This document shows positions 35,085 through 44,904 of a DNA stretch of 64,000 bases, piece after piece (the stretch's first letter is position 1; every line of letters begins with the position of its first letter). The notes under the pieces were generated by a model. That model saw nothing but the letters and a program-made list of their open reading frames with translations. It made no database searches and was not told the DNA's origin. Origin of the DNA: Methanobrevibacter wolinii SH (GTDB lineage Archaea; Methanobacteriota; Methanobacteria; Methanobacteriales; Methanobacteriaceae); assembly GCF_000621965.1 (NCBI RefSeq), contig NZ_JHWX01000013.1, forward strand, positions 1,427-65,426, read 5' to 3'. Position numbers and translations under genes: made by a program.

Positions 35085-36527
35085 ATGTCTAATAAGAAAA
35101 ATTTAGATGAAAAGTTTTTGAATGCATGTTCTTTATATGAAAATCATGACTTTGACGAATCTATGGAAATATTTAATGAATTACTTTTAGCAGATTATGA
35201 TGTTGATACTATTCTTCCATATTTAATAAAATTTTATTTAAGAAACAATGATACAAACAAAGTTTTAGAATATTTAGATAATTATCTTGATGATAATTCA
35301 TCTCTTTATGAGCTTTTAATTTTAAAAGCATCTATTTTACTTAAAAAATATAAAGCTAATGAATCCTTAGAAATTGCCAATAATATATTAGAAAAAGATT
35401 CTTTAAATGATTCTGCAATTATGATTAAATTAGCTTCTCTTAAGCTTTTAGGCGAAATTAATGAAATTAAAAGTTTTCAAAAAGAGATAGGAGTAGATTT
35501 AATTAGTGATGAAGAATTATCTCATTTTAATAATAATTCTACTATTAATAATAATGATAGTAAAATTCAAGAAACAGAAGATTTAGGTTTTGTTACTGCT
35601 GATTCTTTAGTTCATGGTAATGAGGTTAGGTCTGAGGGTGCTGATTTGGATGAGGTCGGTGGTTTAGGTCATGTTTTTGATGATAAGGATTTAGGTTTTG
35701 TTACTGCTAATAATTTAGACTTTGATGATTCTTTTGAAATTAAAGACAATTCAATGGATTCTAAAAACAATAGATTATCTGAAAAAGAAGATTCTAATTA
35801 TCATAATATTATAAATGATTTTATCTCTTCTATGGATAATAATATATATGATGTAGATAATTTTAATGAGGATAATTCTTCTTATGATGAAAATCAAGAA
35901 GAATATACAAATTCAGATATATCTCTAATAAGTAATGATGAAAATTTAAATGGAGATATTAATAATAATAAAGTTGATAGTGATATTCAAGAGGATGAAT
36001 CTATTACTAATAATTTAATTGATGATTCTTTTAATAAAAATGATTCAGAGGAATTAACAACATTTGAAATTGAGGATATTGATATACCAATAATTACTGA
36101 AGATTATAGTAAAGATTTCAATAAAGATCCTATTGATATTGATTCATTATTTAATTTTGATGAGAATGGTAATTTAATTGATGATATTTCAAATGAAAAT
36201 GATGAAATTTCCAATTATTCTTCTGATATTAAAAATGATGATTTAAACTCTTCTAAAGAATATTTCAATGAATCTAATAATGTTTGTAATGAGTCTTCTA
36301 AGGATGATTTTGTTGAGTTTAATAATGTTTGTGATGAGTCTGAATCTAATGACTTAAATTCTTCTATTACTAATTTAGATAAAAATTCAAGTGAATTAAA
36401 TTCTATAAAAAATAAAGATTCATCAAAAAACTTAAATTATCACTCTAAGAATAAACACTTTAATAACCATCTTAAAATGCATAATCTCCGTGAATCTACT
36501 TTAGATTCATTTTTTAATTTTCAATAG
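35085..36527 (+). CDS. TPR protein 1 with long acidic linker and PIP-box-like C-terminus
   Basis: 480 aa. Residues 1-140 are TPR-like helical pairs (FLNACSLYENHDFDESMEIF, LILKASILLKKYKANESLEI). Residues about 165-465 are an Asn/Asp/Ser/Glu-rich disordered linker holding a duplicated DLGFVTA element (35580 and 35688) and a duplicated NNVCxES element. The last residues, RESTLDSFFNFQ, resemble an archaeal PCNA-binding peptide and recur in two other cluster members. GGAGGTAGTATC precedes ATG 35085; an in-frame ATG at 35034 lacks a ribosome-binding site. It is the first of seven tandem paralogues, probably a protein-protein interaction scaffold. Confidence 0.8.
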   Translation: MSNKKNLDEKFLNACSLYENHDFDESMEIFNELLLADYDVDTILPYLIKFYLRNNDTNKVLEYLDNYLDDNSSLYELLILKASILLKKYKANESLEIANNILEKDSLNDSAIMIKLASLKLLGEINEIKSFQKEIGVDLISDEELSHFNNNSTINNNDSKIQETEDLGFVTADSLVHGNEVRSEGADLDEVGGLGHVFDDKDLGFVTANNLDFDDSFEIKDNSMDSKNNRLSEKEDSNYHNIINDFISSMDNNIYDVDNFNEDNSSYDENQEEYTNSDISLISNDENLNGDINNNKVDSDIQEDESITNNLIDDSFNKNDSEELTTFEIEDIDIPIITEDYSKDFNKDPIDIDSLFNFDENGNLIDDISNENDEISNYSSDIKNDDLNSSKEYFNESNNVCNESSKDDFVEFNNVCDESESNDLNSSITNLDKNSSELNSIKNKDSSKNLNYHSKNKHFNNHLKMHNLRESTLDSFFNFQ

Positions 36528-36625
36528 CTATTTAATTATAGTATGTAAAAATTAATTTAAGTTTTAAATACTAATATATTTTTATATATTTTTATTATTA
36601 AATTAGAATCGTGATGATAATTAAT

Positions 36626-37429
36626 ATGACAGATAATAATTCTTATAATAATGATTTTAACTTAGCAAACAATTTATTTGAAAATAAACAATATGATAAG
36701 GCTATAAATATTTATTATAATTTATTAATTAATGATTATAATAAAATAAAAGTTATCCCTTATATTGTTAATTCATATATTGCTTTAGATGATTTTGATT
36801 CTTGTATTGAAATTTTTAATAAATATTTATCTGATTCAAATCTTAATGAGAATACAATAATTTTAAATAACTGTTTAGATTTACTTAAAAATTTAGATAT
36901 TGATGATTATCAGTTTAATTTAAATTCTGCTAAAATTTTTATTCAATTTAAAAAATTGGATAATGCAATGATTTGCCTTAATAATATTTTAGAAAAGTAT
37001 CCTAATGATACTATTAGTTCTAAATTAAAAGCTATTTTATTATATGATCAAAATAAGTTTGATGAATCTTTAAATATATTAAATAATATTTTAAATAATA
37101 ATCCTAATGATTATCTTGCTCTTCAATATAAAGGATATATTCTTTTAAATAATGGAAATGTAAATGAAGGTATTGATGTTTTTAAAAAAGTTTTATCTAT
37201 ATATAATAAAGATTATAATATTTGGAGACAAGTTTATTTCGCATATGCATATACTGGAGATTTAAAAAAATCATTAGAAGTAAATAAGAAATCATTAAAG
37301 ATTTTTCCAGATAATTATATTTTATGGTATGATAGATTTCAATTATTTGAAAGTATTAATGATTATTTATCTGCTTATGATGCTTTAGAAAAAGTTAAAA
37401 AATTAAAACCTGAATTTTTTAATGATTAA
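36626..37429 (+). CDS. TPR protein 2
   Basis: 267 aa, nearly all TPR-like. An N-terminal module (NLANNLFENKQYDKAINIYYNL) is followed by three or four helical pairs (AKIFIQFKKLDNAMICLNNIL, AILLYDQNKFDESLNILNNIL, GYILLNNGNVNEGIDVFKKV). It ends in the cluster's shared block IWRQVYFAYAYTGDLKKSLEVN...IFPDNYILWYDR. It ends right after the TPRs and lacks the acidic linker and TLDxFF tail of paralogue 1. The frame opens upstream with GTG at 36611 and ATG at 36614; GTGATGAT in that stretch looks like the ribosome-binding site for ATG 36626. The start is uncertain by a few codons. Confidence 0.8.
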   Translation: MTDNNSYNNDFNLANNLFENKQYDKAINIYYNLLINDYNKIKVIPYIVNSYIALDDFDSCIEIFNKYLSDSNLNENTIILNNCLDLLKNLDIDDYQFNLNSAKIFIQFKKLDNAMICLNNILEKYPNDTISSKLKAILLYDQNKFDESLNILNNILNNNPNDYLALQYKGYILLNNGNVNEGIDVFKKVLSIYNKDYNIWRQVYFAYAYTGDLKKSLEVNKKSLKIFPDNYILWYDRFQLFESINDYLSAYDALEKVKKLKPEFFND

Positions 37430-37489
37430 TTTGGATTTTTTCTTGAATATTTTAGATTTTTTCTCTTAAATATTTATATTATATTTAAT

Positions 37490-37645
37490 AGTTAACTTTA
37501 TGAGTTTTTTATGGGAATTTTGCTTGTATTATATTTTAGATTAGTATGAAGAACTATTACAATATAAGGCCACTGCATAACTCATTTTGCTTGTATTATA
37601 TTATAGATTAGTAGTTAATTTTGTGAGTTTTTTATGGGAATTTAA
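37490..37645. repeat. Scrambled direct repeats between TPR genes 2 and 3
   Basis: A block GAGTTTTTTATGGGAATTT occurs at about 37502 and 37624. A second block, GCTTGTATTATATT, occurs at about 37522 and 37589, so the order of blocks is rearranged between the copies. They flank a short, less AT-rich segment containing AAGGCCACTGCATAACTC (37566-37583). There is no open frame; a decayed duplication or insertion remnant is possible. The rest of 37430-37866 is featureless. Confidence 0.55.
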
Positions 37646-37866
37646 GTGTATTATATTATTAATAAATAGTATATGAAATTTAAATGTATTACATCTAATT
37701 AAATAAGTAATATTCTGAATCATTTATAAAAATTTAATTATTAGTTTTAATAAATATTTAATTAATTGAAATATTCTAAGAGGATATTATTATAAAGTAT
37801 TCGTTTTATTAAATCTTAAATAGTTTAATATTTTTTTATTTATTAACTTAATCATGGAATTTTTTT

Positions 37867-39762
37867 ATGTCAAGTTTTGATAAGGATTTTGAAAAAGCAA
37901 ATATATTATATAATAATGAAGAATATGATGCAGCTTTGGAAATTTATAATAACTTATATCATAATAATTTTGATGAATCAAAAATATTACCACGTATGAT
38001 CTATTCATATCTTTCTAAAGGTGATTTTAATGAGCTTGTAAAATATTTTGAAAGATTTACTGAATTACAACTTGATGATGAAGAAATTGATAAATTTTTA
38101 AATACTTCTTTTAAAATATTTGATTCATTAGGTTTAACTGATTTTAGTTTATATATTAATAAAGCACAATTTTTAATTAAATTTGAAAGATTTGACGAAT
38201 CATTAATCTATTTAAATAAATCATTAAAATTAAGACCTAAAGATATTCTAGCTTTAAATTTAAAAGCTTTTGTTTTATATAATATTTGTGATTATGAGAA
38301 TTCTCTTAAATTTTTTAATAAAACAATTAGATTAGATAATTTAAATTATGATGCATGGAAATTTAAAGCTCAAATATTATATGTGTTAAATGAAGATGAA
38401 AAATCAATGAAAGCATTCCAGAAAACTCTTTCAATTGATAATTCTGATTTACTTATTTGGAGAGAATTTATTTCTTCATGTATATTTTCAGGACATCTTA
38501 AAAAAGCAGTAACTGAGGTTAATAAAGCATTAAAATTATTCCCATCAAATTTAGATTTACTTCTTGATAAATTTGATTTATACATGTTTAAGGATAATTC
38601 CAAACAAGCAAAAAGGGTTGCAGATGAAATTGCAGAAAAATATCCTGATATTGTTGATGATTACTTAAATAAGAAAAACGATTTATTAAATGATGATTTA
38701 ATTAGTTTTATTGTTGAAGATAAACCTTATCATAATAATGATTATATTCTTGAAAATGATTTTATTGATGATAAAAAAGTGGATGAAGAAGATTTTGATG
38801 AAGAAGATTTTGAGAAATTCTTCCTTAATCTATTTGAAAATGCATCAATATTTACAGGTAAAAAAAATAAACTTAATTTTAATTTAAATGATATATTAAA
38901 TCTATTTTTATTTACAGATTCAGATGTTAATACTTATAAAAAAGATTTATTATTAAATAAACTTTCTGTTAAAGATAATTTTAAATTAGTAAATAAGAAT
39001 GGTAAGGATATTGAAGATTATGTATTATTTTATGAAACTAATTTAAGGAATTTAGAAAATAAAGCATTAAATGATGAAAGTTTATATGATGAGTATAAAG
39101 ATGAATTTCTTTTTAAAACAATCTTTGATAGTTATAATAAAAAGTATGGAAATGATGTAGTAACTAATATTATACTTAAAGCTAATTTATTATTTACTTA
39201 TAAGAAATATATTAATGTATTTGGATATTTAACTGAAGCTGATAAATTATTACCTAAAAATATTAATGTCTTACTTTTAAAATCAGGGGATTTATTATTT
39301 TTAGAAGAATATGAAGATGCTTTAAAGTATGCAAATATGGCTTTAGTACTTGATAAATTTAATTTCATAGGATGGGTATTTAAAGCATATTCTCATCTTT
39401 ATTTAAAAGATATTTTTAATACATTACAATCATTTAATGTAGCATTAACTCTCAATAAGATGGATAAAAATCTTTGGAGATTATATGAATTAACTTTAAT
39501 GTCAATAGGTAGTTATAATTTAGGATTAAATATTAATAAACAAGCTTTAACTATATTTCCAGATGATACTGATTTTTGGAGTGATAGATTGTTTATGCTT
39601 TCTGAAATTAAAGATACTGAATCTGAAGATTATATAAAATCATTAGAATATGGTAAAAATTCAAAATTTTTTAATGAGGATATTATTTTAGAAGATTATA
39701 TTGATATGGATTATTTAGTTAATCTTATTGATTCATTATTCATTAAATTTGAGGTTTTATAA
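37867..39762 (+). CDS. TPR protein 3, internally duplicated
   Basis: 631 aa, the longest paralogue. The N-terminal 270 residues form one complete family module (FEKANILYNNEEYDAALEIY ... LIWREFISSCIFSGHLKKAV ... FPSNLDLLLDKFDLY). An acidic DEEDFDEEDFEKF linker (about 300-320) and a unique central region follow. A second module (about 430-610) ends with the same NLWRLYELTLMSIGSYNLGL...IFPDDTDFWSDR block. It therefore looks like two fused family units. It has no signal peptide and no enzymatic motif, and the C-terminus (LFIKFEVL) lacks TLDxFF. Cytoplasmic scaffold by inference. Confidence 0.8.
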   Translation: MSSFDKDFEKANILYNNEEYDAALEIYNNLYHNNFDESKILPRMIYSYLSKGDFNELVKYFERFTELQLDDEEIDKFLNTSFKIFDSLGLTDFSLYINKAQFLIKFERFDESLIYLNKSLKLRPKDILALNLKAFVLYNICDYENSLKFFNKTIRLDNLNYDAWKFKAQILYVLNEDEKSMKAFQKTLSIDNSDLLIWREFISSCIFSGHLKKAVTEVNKALKLFPSNLDLLLDKFDLYMFKDNSKQAKRVADEIAEKYPDIVDDYLNKKNDLLNDDLISFIVEDKPYHNNDYILENDFIDDKKVDEEDFDEEDFEKFFLNLFENASIFTGKKNKLNFNLNDILNLFLFTDSDVNTYKKDLLLNKLSVKDNFKLVNKNGKDIEDYVLFYETNLRNLENKALNDESLYDEYKDEFLFKTIFDSYNKKYGNDVVTNIILKANLLFTYKKYINVFGYLTEADKLLPKNINVLLLKSGDLLFLEEYEDALKYANMALVLDKFNFIGWVFKAYSHLYLKDIFNTLQSFNVALTLNKMDKNLWRLYELTLMSIGSYNLGLNINKQALTIFPDDTDFWSDRLFMLSEIKDTESEDYIKSLEYGKNSKFFNEDIILEDYIDMDYLVNLIDSLFIKFEVL

Positions 39763-39823
39763 TAATTAATTTTTAATTATTTTTTTTATATGTAAAATTT
39801 ATTATTATAGATTTTACTTTAAT

Positions 39824-39924
39824 TTTTTAGTTGAAAAACTATTTATAAAAATTTAAAGAATATTAATACTCTAAATTAACTTTAAATAGTTAATTCTAGG
39901 AATTATAAATATTTCAACATTTTT
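39824..39924. repeat. MITE-like dispersed repeat, copy 7 (degenerate)
   Basis: TTTTTAGTTGAAA at the left and TTTCAACATTTTT at the right, with the family interior ATAAAAATTTAAAGAATATTAATAC. No target duplication remains. T-rich sequence with repeated TGTTTGTTTTTTAT blocks follows up to about 40080, probably the terminator region of TPR gene 3. Nothing else was seen in 39763-40252. Confidence 0.6.
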
Positions 39925-40252
39925 TTATTTTTAATTCTTTTTAGGTTTTTTTTGCTGTTTGTTTTTTATTTTTTTAGTTGTTTGTTGGTTTTTTGCAGTT
40001 TGTTTTTTATCTAAGTGTATGATTTTTTTTAATGTTTTGTTTTTTTATTTTGTTTAGGTGTAAGTTTTTTATTTTTAACTAATTTTCTAATTTTATTTAA
40101 TTATTGCTATTTTAATTAAGTATAAAACTTATTAAGTAATTTAATAATTTTTCTAATTAGAATTTTTATTTAAGAATAAACTATTAAGTATTTATTTAAT
40201 TAATTATAAAAATTAAAAATTATACTTTCAATAAGTTAAGGGTAAGAATATT

Positions 40253-41469
40253 ATGGCAGAATTTAAAGAAGATTTAGAAAAAGCTTTTAAATATTTTTCT
40301 GATTGTAATTTTTCAAAGGCATTAAATATTTATTTAAGATTATATAATAAGGATTCTAATAATTTAACAATTATAAATAATATTGTATCAACTTATATAA
40401 AATTAGGAGATTATAATCAAGCAATTAAATTTGCAGATATTTATATTGATTTAAATGATAAAAATGTTAATGTTTTATTTTCTAAAGTTATTGGATTAAT
40501 AAATCTTAAAAGATATGAAGAAGCATTAACTGTAATTGATAGGCTTATAAAATTAAATCCAAAAGATCTAAAAGGATATGTGTTAAATATAAAATTTTAA
40601 ATATCTTAAATAAAGATGATGAAAAAACTAAATTATTTAGAAATCTTAAAAATTATGATTCACGTACTTTTGCTCGTTTAATTATTTCACTTGGATTTTT
40701 AAAAGAGCAAGGTGATGATATTACATTAAAAGATTTTGATAATATGGCAGAAGCTAAAATTAAAACAAAATCTAAAGAGATAGTTGAAGATTTTTCATTT
40801 TTATATGAAGATATTGTAAATCCCTTTGTAGAATATAGGCAGAATCTATTTAAATCTTTACTTGGTAATCTTGTAGGGGAAAATAAAGATCTATTAAAAT
40901 TATTTTCATTTATTGATGAAGGAAATTATGAAACTGCACTTAGTTATGTAGATGATTTACTTAATAAAGATTTAAATAACTTAGATTCAATTGATGATGA
41001 AAATCTTCTTGATTTAGATTCTGATTTAGATAATCAAAATATCTCTATGACTGTTGAAGAAGAAGTAAAAATAAGTATTAATAAAGATTTAATTACTGAT
41101 GATAATAAAAATTTATTAATATTTAAATCTGTAATTTTATTTAATTTAAATGATGAAAAAGATGCACTTGATTTAATTAATAATTTACTAGATATTGATA
41201 GGAAATCATTTGAAATATGGTCAATAAGAGCAATTATACAATCTAGTTTAGGTAATTATAATAATGCATCAAGATCATTTAAGAAAGCATTAAAGATTGA
41301 TGATGGAAACACTGATTTATGGATCTTATATGTTTACTCATTATTATTAAATGGTAATCTTGATAAAGCATTAAAAGAAAATGAAAATGCTTTAGAAGCA
41401 GTACCAGATAATGAAGAATTTAATGATAATTTAAATAATATATTAAATAATTATGAAATGAATAATTAA
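40253..41469 (+). pseudogene. TPR protein 4, interrupted by a frameshift
   Basis: Two frames, 40253-40600 and a downstream one open from about 40582 to 41469, together encode one paralogue of about 405 aa, close to the 390 aa of its neighbour. The break is in an AAAATTTT tract (40591-40598): adding one base there joins GYVLNIK to ILNILNKDD, aligning with SFKLSILEVLK in paralogue 5. TPR segments lie in both halves (FKYFSDCNFSKALNIY; IQSSLGNYNNASRSFKKAL). It may be a recent pseudogene, a sequencing error or a slippage site. The second half could be translated from ATG 40744 only weakly, as no ribosome-binding site is seen. Confidence 0.75.
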
Positions 41470-41766
41470 TTTGTATTTTTCATAATAATTATAATATTTA
41501 ACTTTTTAATTTTAATTAGATTTAATTAAGTTAAATTTTTAAATATAATAGGATTTCTTGAATTTTTTAAATTTAGGATATGATCTATTTTAAACTTAAA
41601 TATAAATGTTTTTACATGAATTTTAATTAAAATGTATTTTTAATTATATCATTTTAATATTTTATTTTATTAGTATATTTTTAATAAAACTCTTAAGTTT
41701 ATTAATTTTATTGACTAATATAATATTAATATAATTTTTTACATATACTTAAAAAAGGGTATTTTT

Positions 41767-42939
41767 ATGGAAAATTTTAAAGAAACTTATACTCATGCAA
41801 ATCTTTTATACAATATAGGAAAAGTGGACAAGGCTTTGAATTTATATATTAAACTTTTTAATGAAGATTCAACTAGGGTAGATATTCTTAAAAAAATTTT
41901 ATGGATTACTTTTGATAAGCATGATTTTGATAATGCAGATAAATATATTGATTTATATTTAGATAAATATCCTCATGATTTAGATGTTCTTTCTGCTAAA
42001 GTATGTGTATTATTTAATAATAAAAATTTTCATGAAGCATTAACAATATGTAATAAAATGATTGAAATAGATAGTAATTCAACTATTGCATATTCATTTA
42101 AATTATCTATTCTTGAGGTTCTTAAAAGAAATACTGAAAGAATGGAAATTATAGATTTTCTTAAAAAAGATAAACCTGAAATATATAAAGAAATCAATTA
42201 TTCTGATGATAATTTAAATAAAGAAACATCTGTAGATGAATTATATAAAGAACTTGAAAATCAAAAAGCTTCTTCACGTTTTAGAAATTTCTTTGATGAT
42301 GTATATTATAAATTAACTAATGATATGGATGATTTAACATTATATGATTACTTAATTTATGATAATAAAGAAGATAATAATAAAGAATTTAATACTTTAT
42401 TTTCAAAAGCTAAAGAATATTTTGATAATGAAGATTATTCTAAATCATTAGATTATATTAAATGGAGTCTTGAATTTTACCCAAATAATATAGAAGCCTT
42501 AATATTTAAATCAATAGTTCTTCTTAAAACATATCAATATGAACAAGTATTAAATACTGTTGATTTGATATTAGAACTTGATAAAAAAAATATTCCTGCA
42601 TTAACTATTAAAGGTCTTGTAAATATTGATCTTGAAAAATATGATGAAGCAGAGATTTCTTTTAAAACTGCTTTAGATTTAGATTTAGATAATGTAAATC
42701 TTTGGAGAACTTATTATATGTCTCTTGCATTAAATAAAAAAATCATCAAGGCTTTTGAACTTAATAATGATGCCATATCAAGATTTCCTAAAAATAAAGA
42801 ATTATATAAAGATAGAAAACATTTTATTGATGAATATGATTTAGATGGTGGTAAAAAACCAATTAATCACATTAAAAATGAAGATTATAAAGTTGTAGAA
42901 AATACTGTTAATTCTACTTTAGATGATTTCTTTAGGTAG
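41767..42939 (+). CDS. TPR protein 5 with PIP-box-like C-terminus
   Basis: 390 aa. The N-terminal family module (THANLLYNIGKVDKALNLY, VLFNNKNFHEALTICNKMIE) is followed by a charged middle segment and a C-terminal TPR module (AKEYFDNEDYSKSLDYIKWS, SIVLLKTYQYEQVLNTVDLI, GLVNIDLEKYDEAEISFKTA). The shared NLWRTYYMSLALNKKIIKAF block comes last. The protein ends in NSTLDDFFR, the same TLDxFF tail as paralogues 1 and 6. AAAAAGGG precedes the ATG. The preceding gap 41470-41766 holds no feature. No enzyme motif. Confidence 0.82.
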   Translation: MENFKETYTHANLLYNIGKVDKALNLYIKLFNEDSTRVDILKKILWITFDKHDFDNADKYIDLYLDKYPHDLDVLSAKVCVLFNNKNFHEALTICNKMIEIDSNSTIAYSFKLSILEVLKRNTERMEIIDFLKKDKPEIYKEINYSDDNLNKETSVDELYKELENQKASSRFRNFFDDVYYKLTNDMDDLTLYDYLIYDNKEDNNKEFNTLFSKAKEYFDNEDYSKSLDYIKWSLEFYPNNIEALIFKSIVLLKTYQYEQVLNTVDLILELDKKNIPALTIKGLVNIDLEKYDEAEISFKTALDLDLDNVNLWRTYYMSLALNKKIIKAFELNNDAISRFPKNKELYKDRKHFIDEYDLDGGKKPINHIKNEDYKVVENTVNSTLDDFFR

Positions 42940-43117
42940 TTCTTTTAATATTACTTATTTTTTAATTTTTTAGCTATTTCTTAGATATTATATATTTTAA
43001 TACTATTTTGTTTTTTTATTTTAATTTTAAGTATTTTTTAGTAAATATTTTATATAATAAATATTAAAATTATTTATATATTATAGTAATTTTAAAATAA
43101 TTTGGAGTTTTATATTT

Positions 43118-44287
43118 ATGTCTAATTTAGATAATATTTTTAATAAAGTATCTTCAAAAAAATCTAAAAAAGAGGATACTCAATTGACTTTTGATACTAA
43201 TTTAGATGCTAATTCTCCTGTTGATGGTATAGATTCTGGTTTTGGTGAGGATGTTAATTCTCCTGTTGATGGTATAGATTCTGGTTTTGGTGAGGATGTT
43301 AATTCTCCTGTTGATGGTATGGATTCTGATGTTAATTCTTCAAATTATAATAATTCTATAAATTCTTGTTCTAATAATTCTATTAATGAAGATTTTATAA
43401 TTGATTCTACTGAATCTGAATTTAATTTAAAAGATATTAAACTTAAAAACAAAATAAATAATATTTTCGCTGAATTAAACAATGAAATTGATGATAATTT
43501 TGAGTTAAATATTGAAAAAGCAAAAGTACTTGCAGATATTGAAGAGTATAATGAAGCTATTAAATTTTTAGATTTAGCATTAGATATTAAGGAAGATATT
43601 AAAGTATTATATATTAAAGCAAAATATTTACATGAATTAAAGGATGATAAAGAATCTTTATTGATAATTAATAAAATCCTTGAATTAGATAATAATTGTT
43701 TTGATGCATTAAAATTAAAAGTAATTATATTATGTAATCTTAAAGAATATGGTTTAGCAGATTCTACATTTAATAAAGCAATTTCTGTTAATCCTGAAGA
43801 TTATGAAATTTGGCAACAATATGCAGATATATTTGATTCATTAAATAATCAGGAAAAAGCATTGAAAATTAATGATTTAGCTCTTAAACGATTTCCTAAT
43901 GAATTAGATTTATTATATGATAGACGTTATTATTTAATTAATGGAGGATATGATGAATCCATTATTGATAAATTAAACACTAATATAAATAATCTTGAAT
44001 CTACTGCAGAAGATCCTAATTATTCTTCTGGTGTAATTAATATAGAAGAAGCAGAATTAGAATTAGAACCTGAAAATAAGGTGGGTTCTAAAGGATATGA
44101 AGATAATGATAGTGAAGTTTCTGATGATAATGATATATATGACTTAGATTTGGAAAATAAACATTATGATGATGAAGAAAATACTGTTGATTTAGATTAT
44201 GATAAAGACTTTGAGGCTATTGAAGAAGATGAATTTAAAAAGAAACCTAATAAAACAAAAGAATTAACATTAGATAACTTTTTCTAA
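43118..44287 (+). CDS. TPR protein 6 with 15-residue tandem repeat and PIP-box-like C-terminus
   Basis: 389 aa. The N-terminal 100 residues are disordered and contain a 15-aa unit NSPVDGIDSGFGEDV repeated three times (43211, 43256, 43301; the first two are identical at the DNA level, so the expansion is recent). A TPR block covers about 125-285 (AKVLADIEEYNEAIKFLDLA, KVIILCNLKEYGLADSTFNK, ending YDRRYYL). An acidic linker leads to the tail KELTLDNFF at the very end. It lacks the usual N-terminal module of the family, as if this had been replaced by the repeat region. GGAGTTTTATATTT precedes the ATG. Confidence 0.82.
   Translation: MSNLDNIFNKVSSKKSKKEDTQLTFDTNLDANSPVDGIDSGFGEDVNSPVDGIDSGFGEDVNSPVDGMDSDVNSSNYNNSINSCSNNSINEDFIIDSTESEFNLKDIKLKNKINNIFAELNNEIDDNFELNIEKAKVLADIEEYNEAIKFLDLALDIKEDIKVLYIKAKYLHELKDDKESLLIINKILELDNNCFDALKLKVIILCNLKEYGLADSTFNKAISVNPEDYEIWQQYADIFDSLNNQEKALKINDLALKRFPNELDLLYDRRYYLINGGYDESIIDKLNTNINNLESTAEDPNYSSGVINIEEAELELEPENKVGSKGYEDNDSEVSDDNDIYDLDLENKHYDDEENTVDLDYDKDFEAIEEDEFKKKPNKTKELTLDNFF
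43211..43345 (+). repeat. 45-bp coding tandem repeat, three copies
   Basis: In-frame repeat inside TPR gene 6. It uses G-rich codons (GGT, GAG, GAT) unlike the surrounding A/T-ending codons. Copies 1 and 2 are identical; the third is cut short. Confidence 0.85.
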
Positions 44288-44435
44288 TAATTCAATATTT
44301 TATATTCTAAATTATTGCTTTTTTTTATTGTTTTAATTATATTGTATTTTTCTTAATTTTTTTAGTAGATTTTTATTTAAATTACTTGTTGAATTTTTTT
44401 TATTTTCTTTCATGTTTTTTAGAATTTTTATTAAG

Positions 44436-44644
44436 TTGCTTTTTGAAAACTATTATAAAAATTGAATCTGTTGAAATCTTATTTTTTATAAAAATTTAAA
44501 CAGTATTTAATGTATGAAAATCAATTTTAAGAAAGTTTATTCTAAAAATTTTAAGGATTTCCACAATGCCTAAAAATTTAAATAACAATTTAAAATCAAA
44601 TTTATGAAAGTTAATTTTAAAAATAATAGAATTTCAACAAAGCT
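44436..44644. repeat. MITE-like repeat, copy 8, interrupted by another copy
   Basis: Left part TTGCTTTTTGAAAACTATTA (44436-44455) and right part to TTTCAACAAAGCT (44644) are the two halves of one element. Removing the inserted copy (44464-44570) and one octamer restores TATAAAAATTTAAA, the normal family interior, and a length of 94 bp. The flanks of the outer copy no longer match, as expected for the older insertion. Confidence 0.75.
44464..44570. repeat. MITE-like repeat, copy 9, nested in copy 8
   Basis: 107 bp from GAATCTGTTGAAA to TTTCCACAATGCC, flanked exactly by TAAAAATT on both sides (44456-44463 and 44571-44578). A nested insertion with a perfect 8-bp target duplication. The rest of 44288-44904 is AT-rich with no gene on the plus strand; a minus-strand frame overlapping the next TPR start is a shadow. 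Confidence 0.8.
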
Positions 44645-44904
44645 TTAAATATAAAATAATTATTTATTTAAATTTATTTAATTAAACATAAAATATTCAT
44701 TGTTCTTTTTTTTAAATTATTTACTTTTATTATAATTTTTAGTCATGAATAATATCAATAAGTTTATTTATATGAAATATTAATATTAAATAAAGTTTTA
44801 TTTATGTAAAAATTTTTAAATTTATATAAGATATTAAAATTTTTAATTATCATTAAAATAAAAATTAATTTTATAATTATATTGATTAAATGTGAGGAAG
44901 TTAA

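Noticed and set aside
40744-41469. A separate short TPR gene starting at ATG 40744
   Set aside because: The same frame is open and coding-like for more than 150 bases upstream and continues the preceding paralogue, and no ribosome-binding site precedes the ATG; a frameshifted single gene explains it better.
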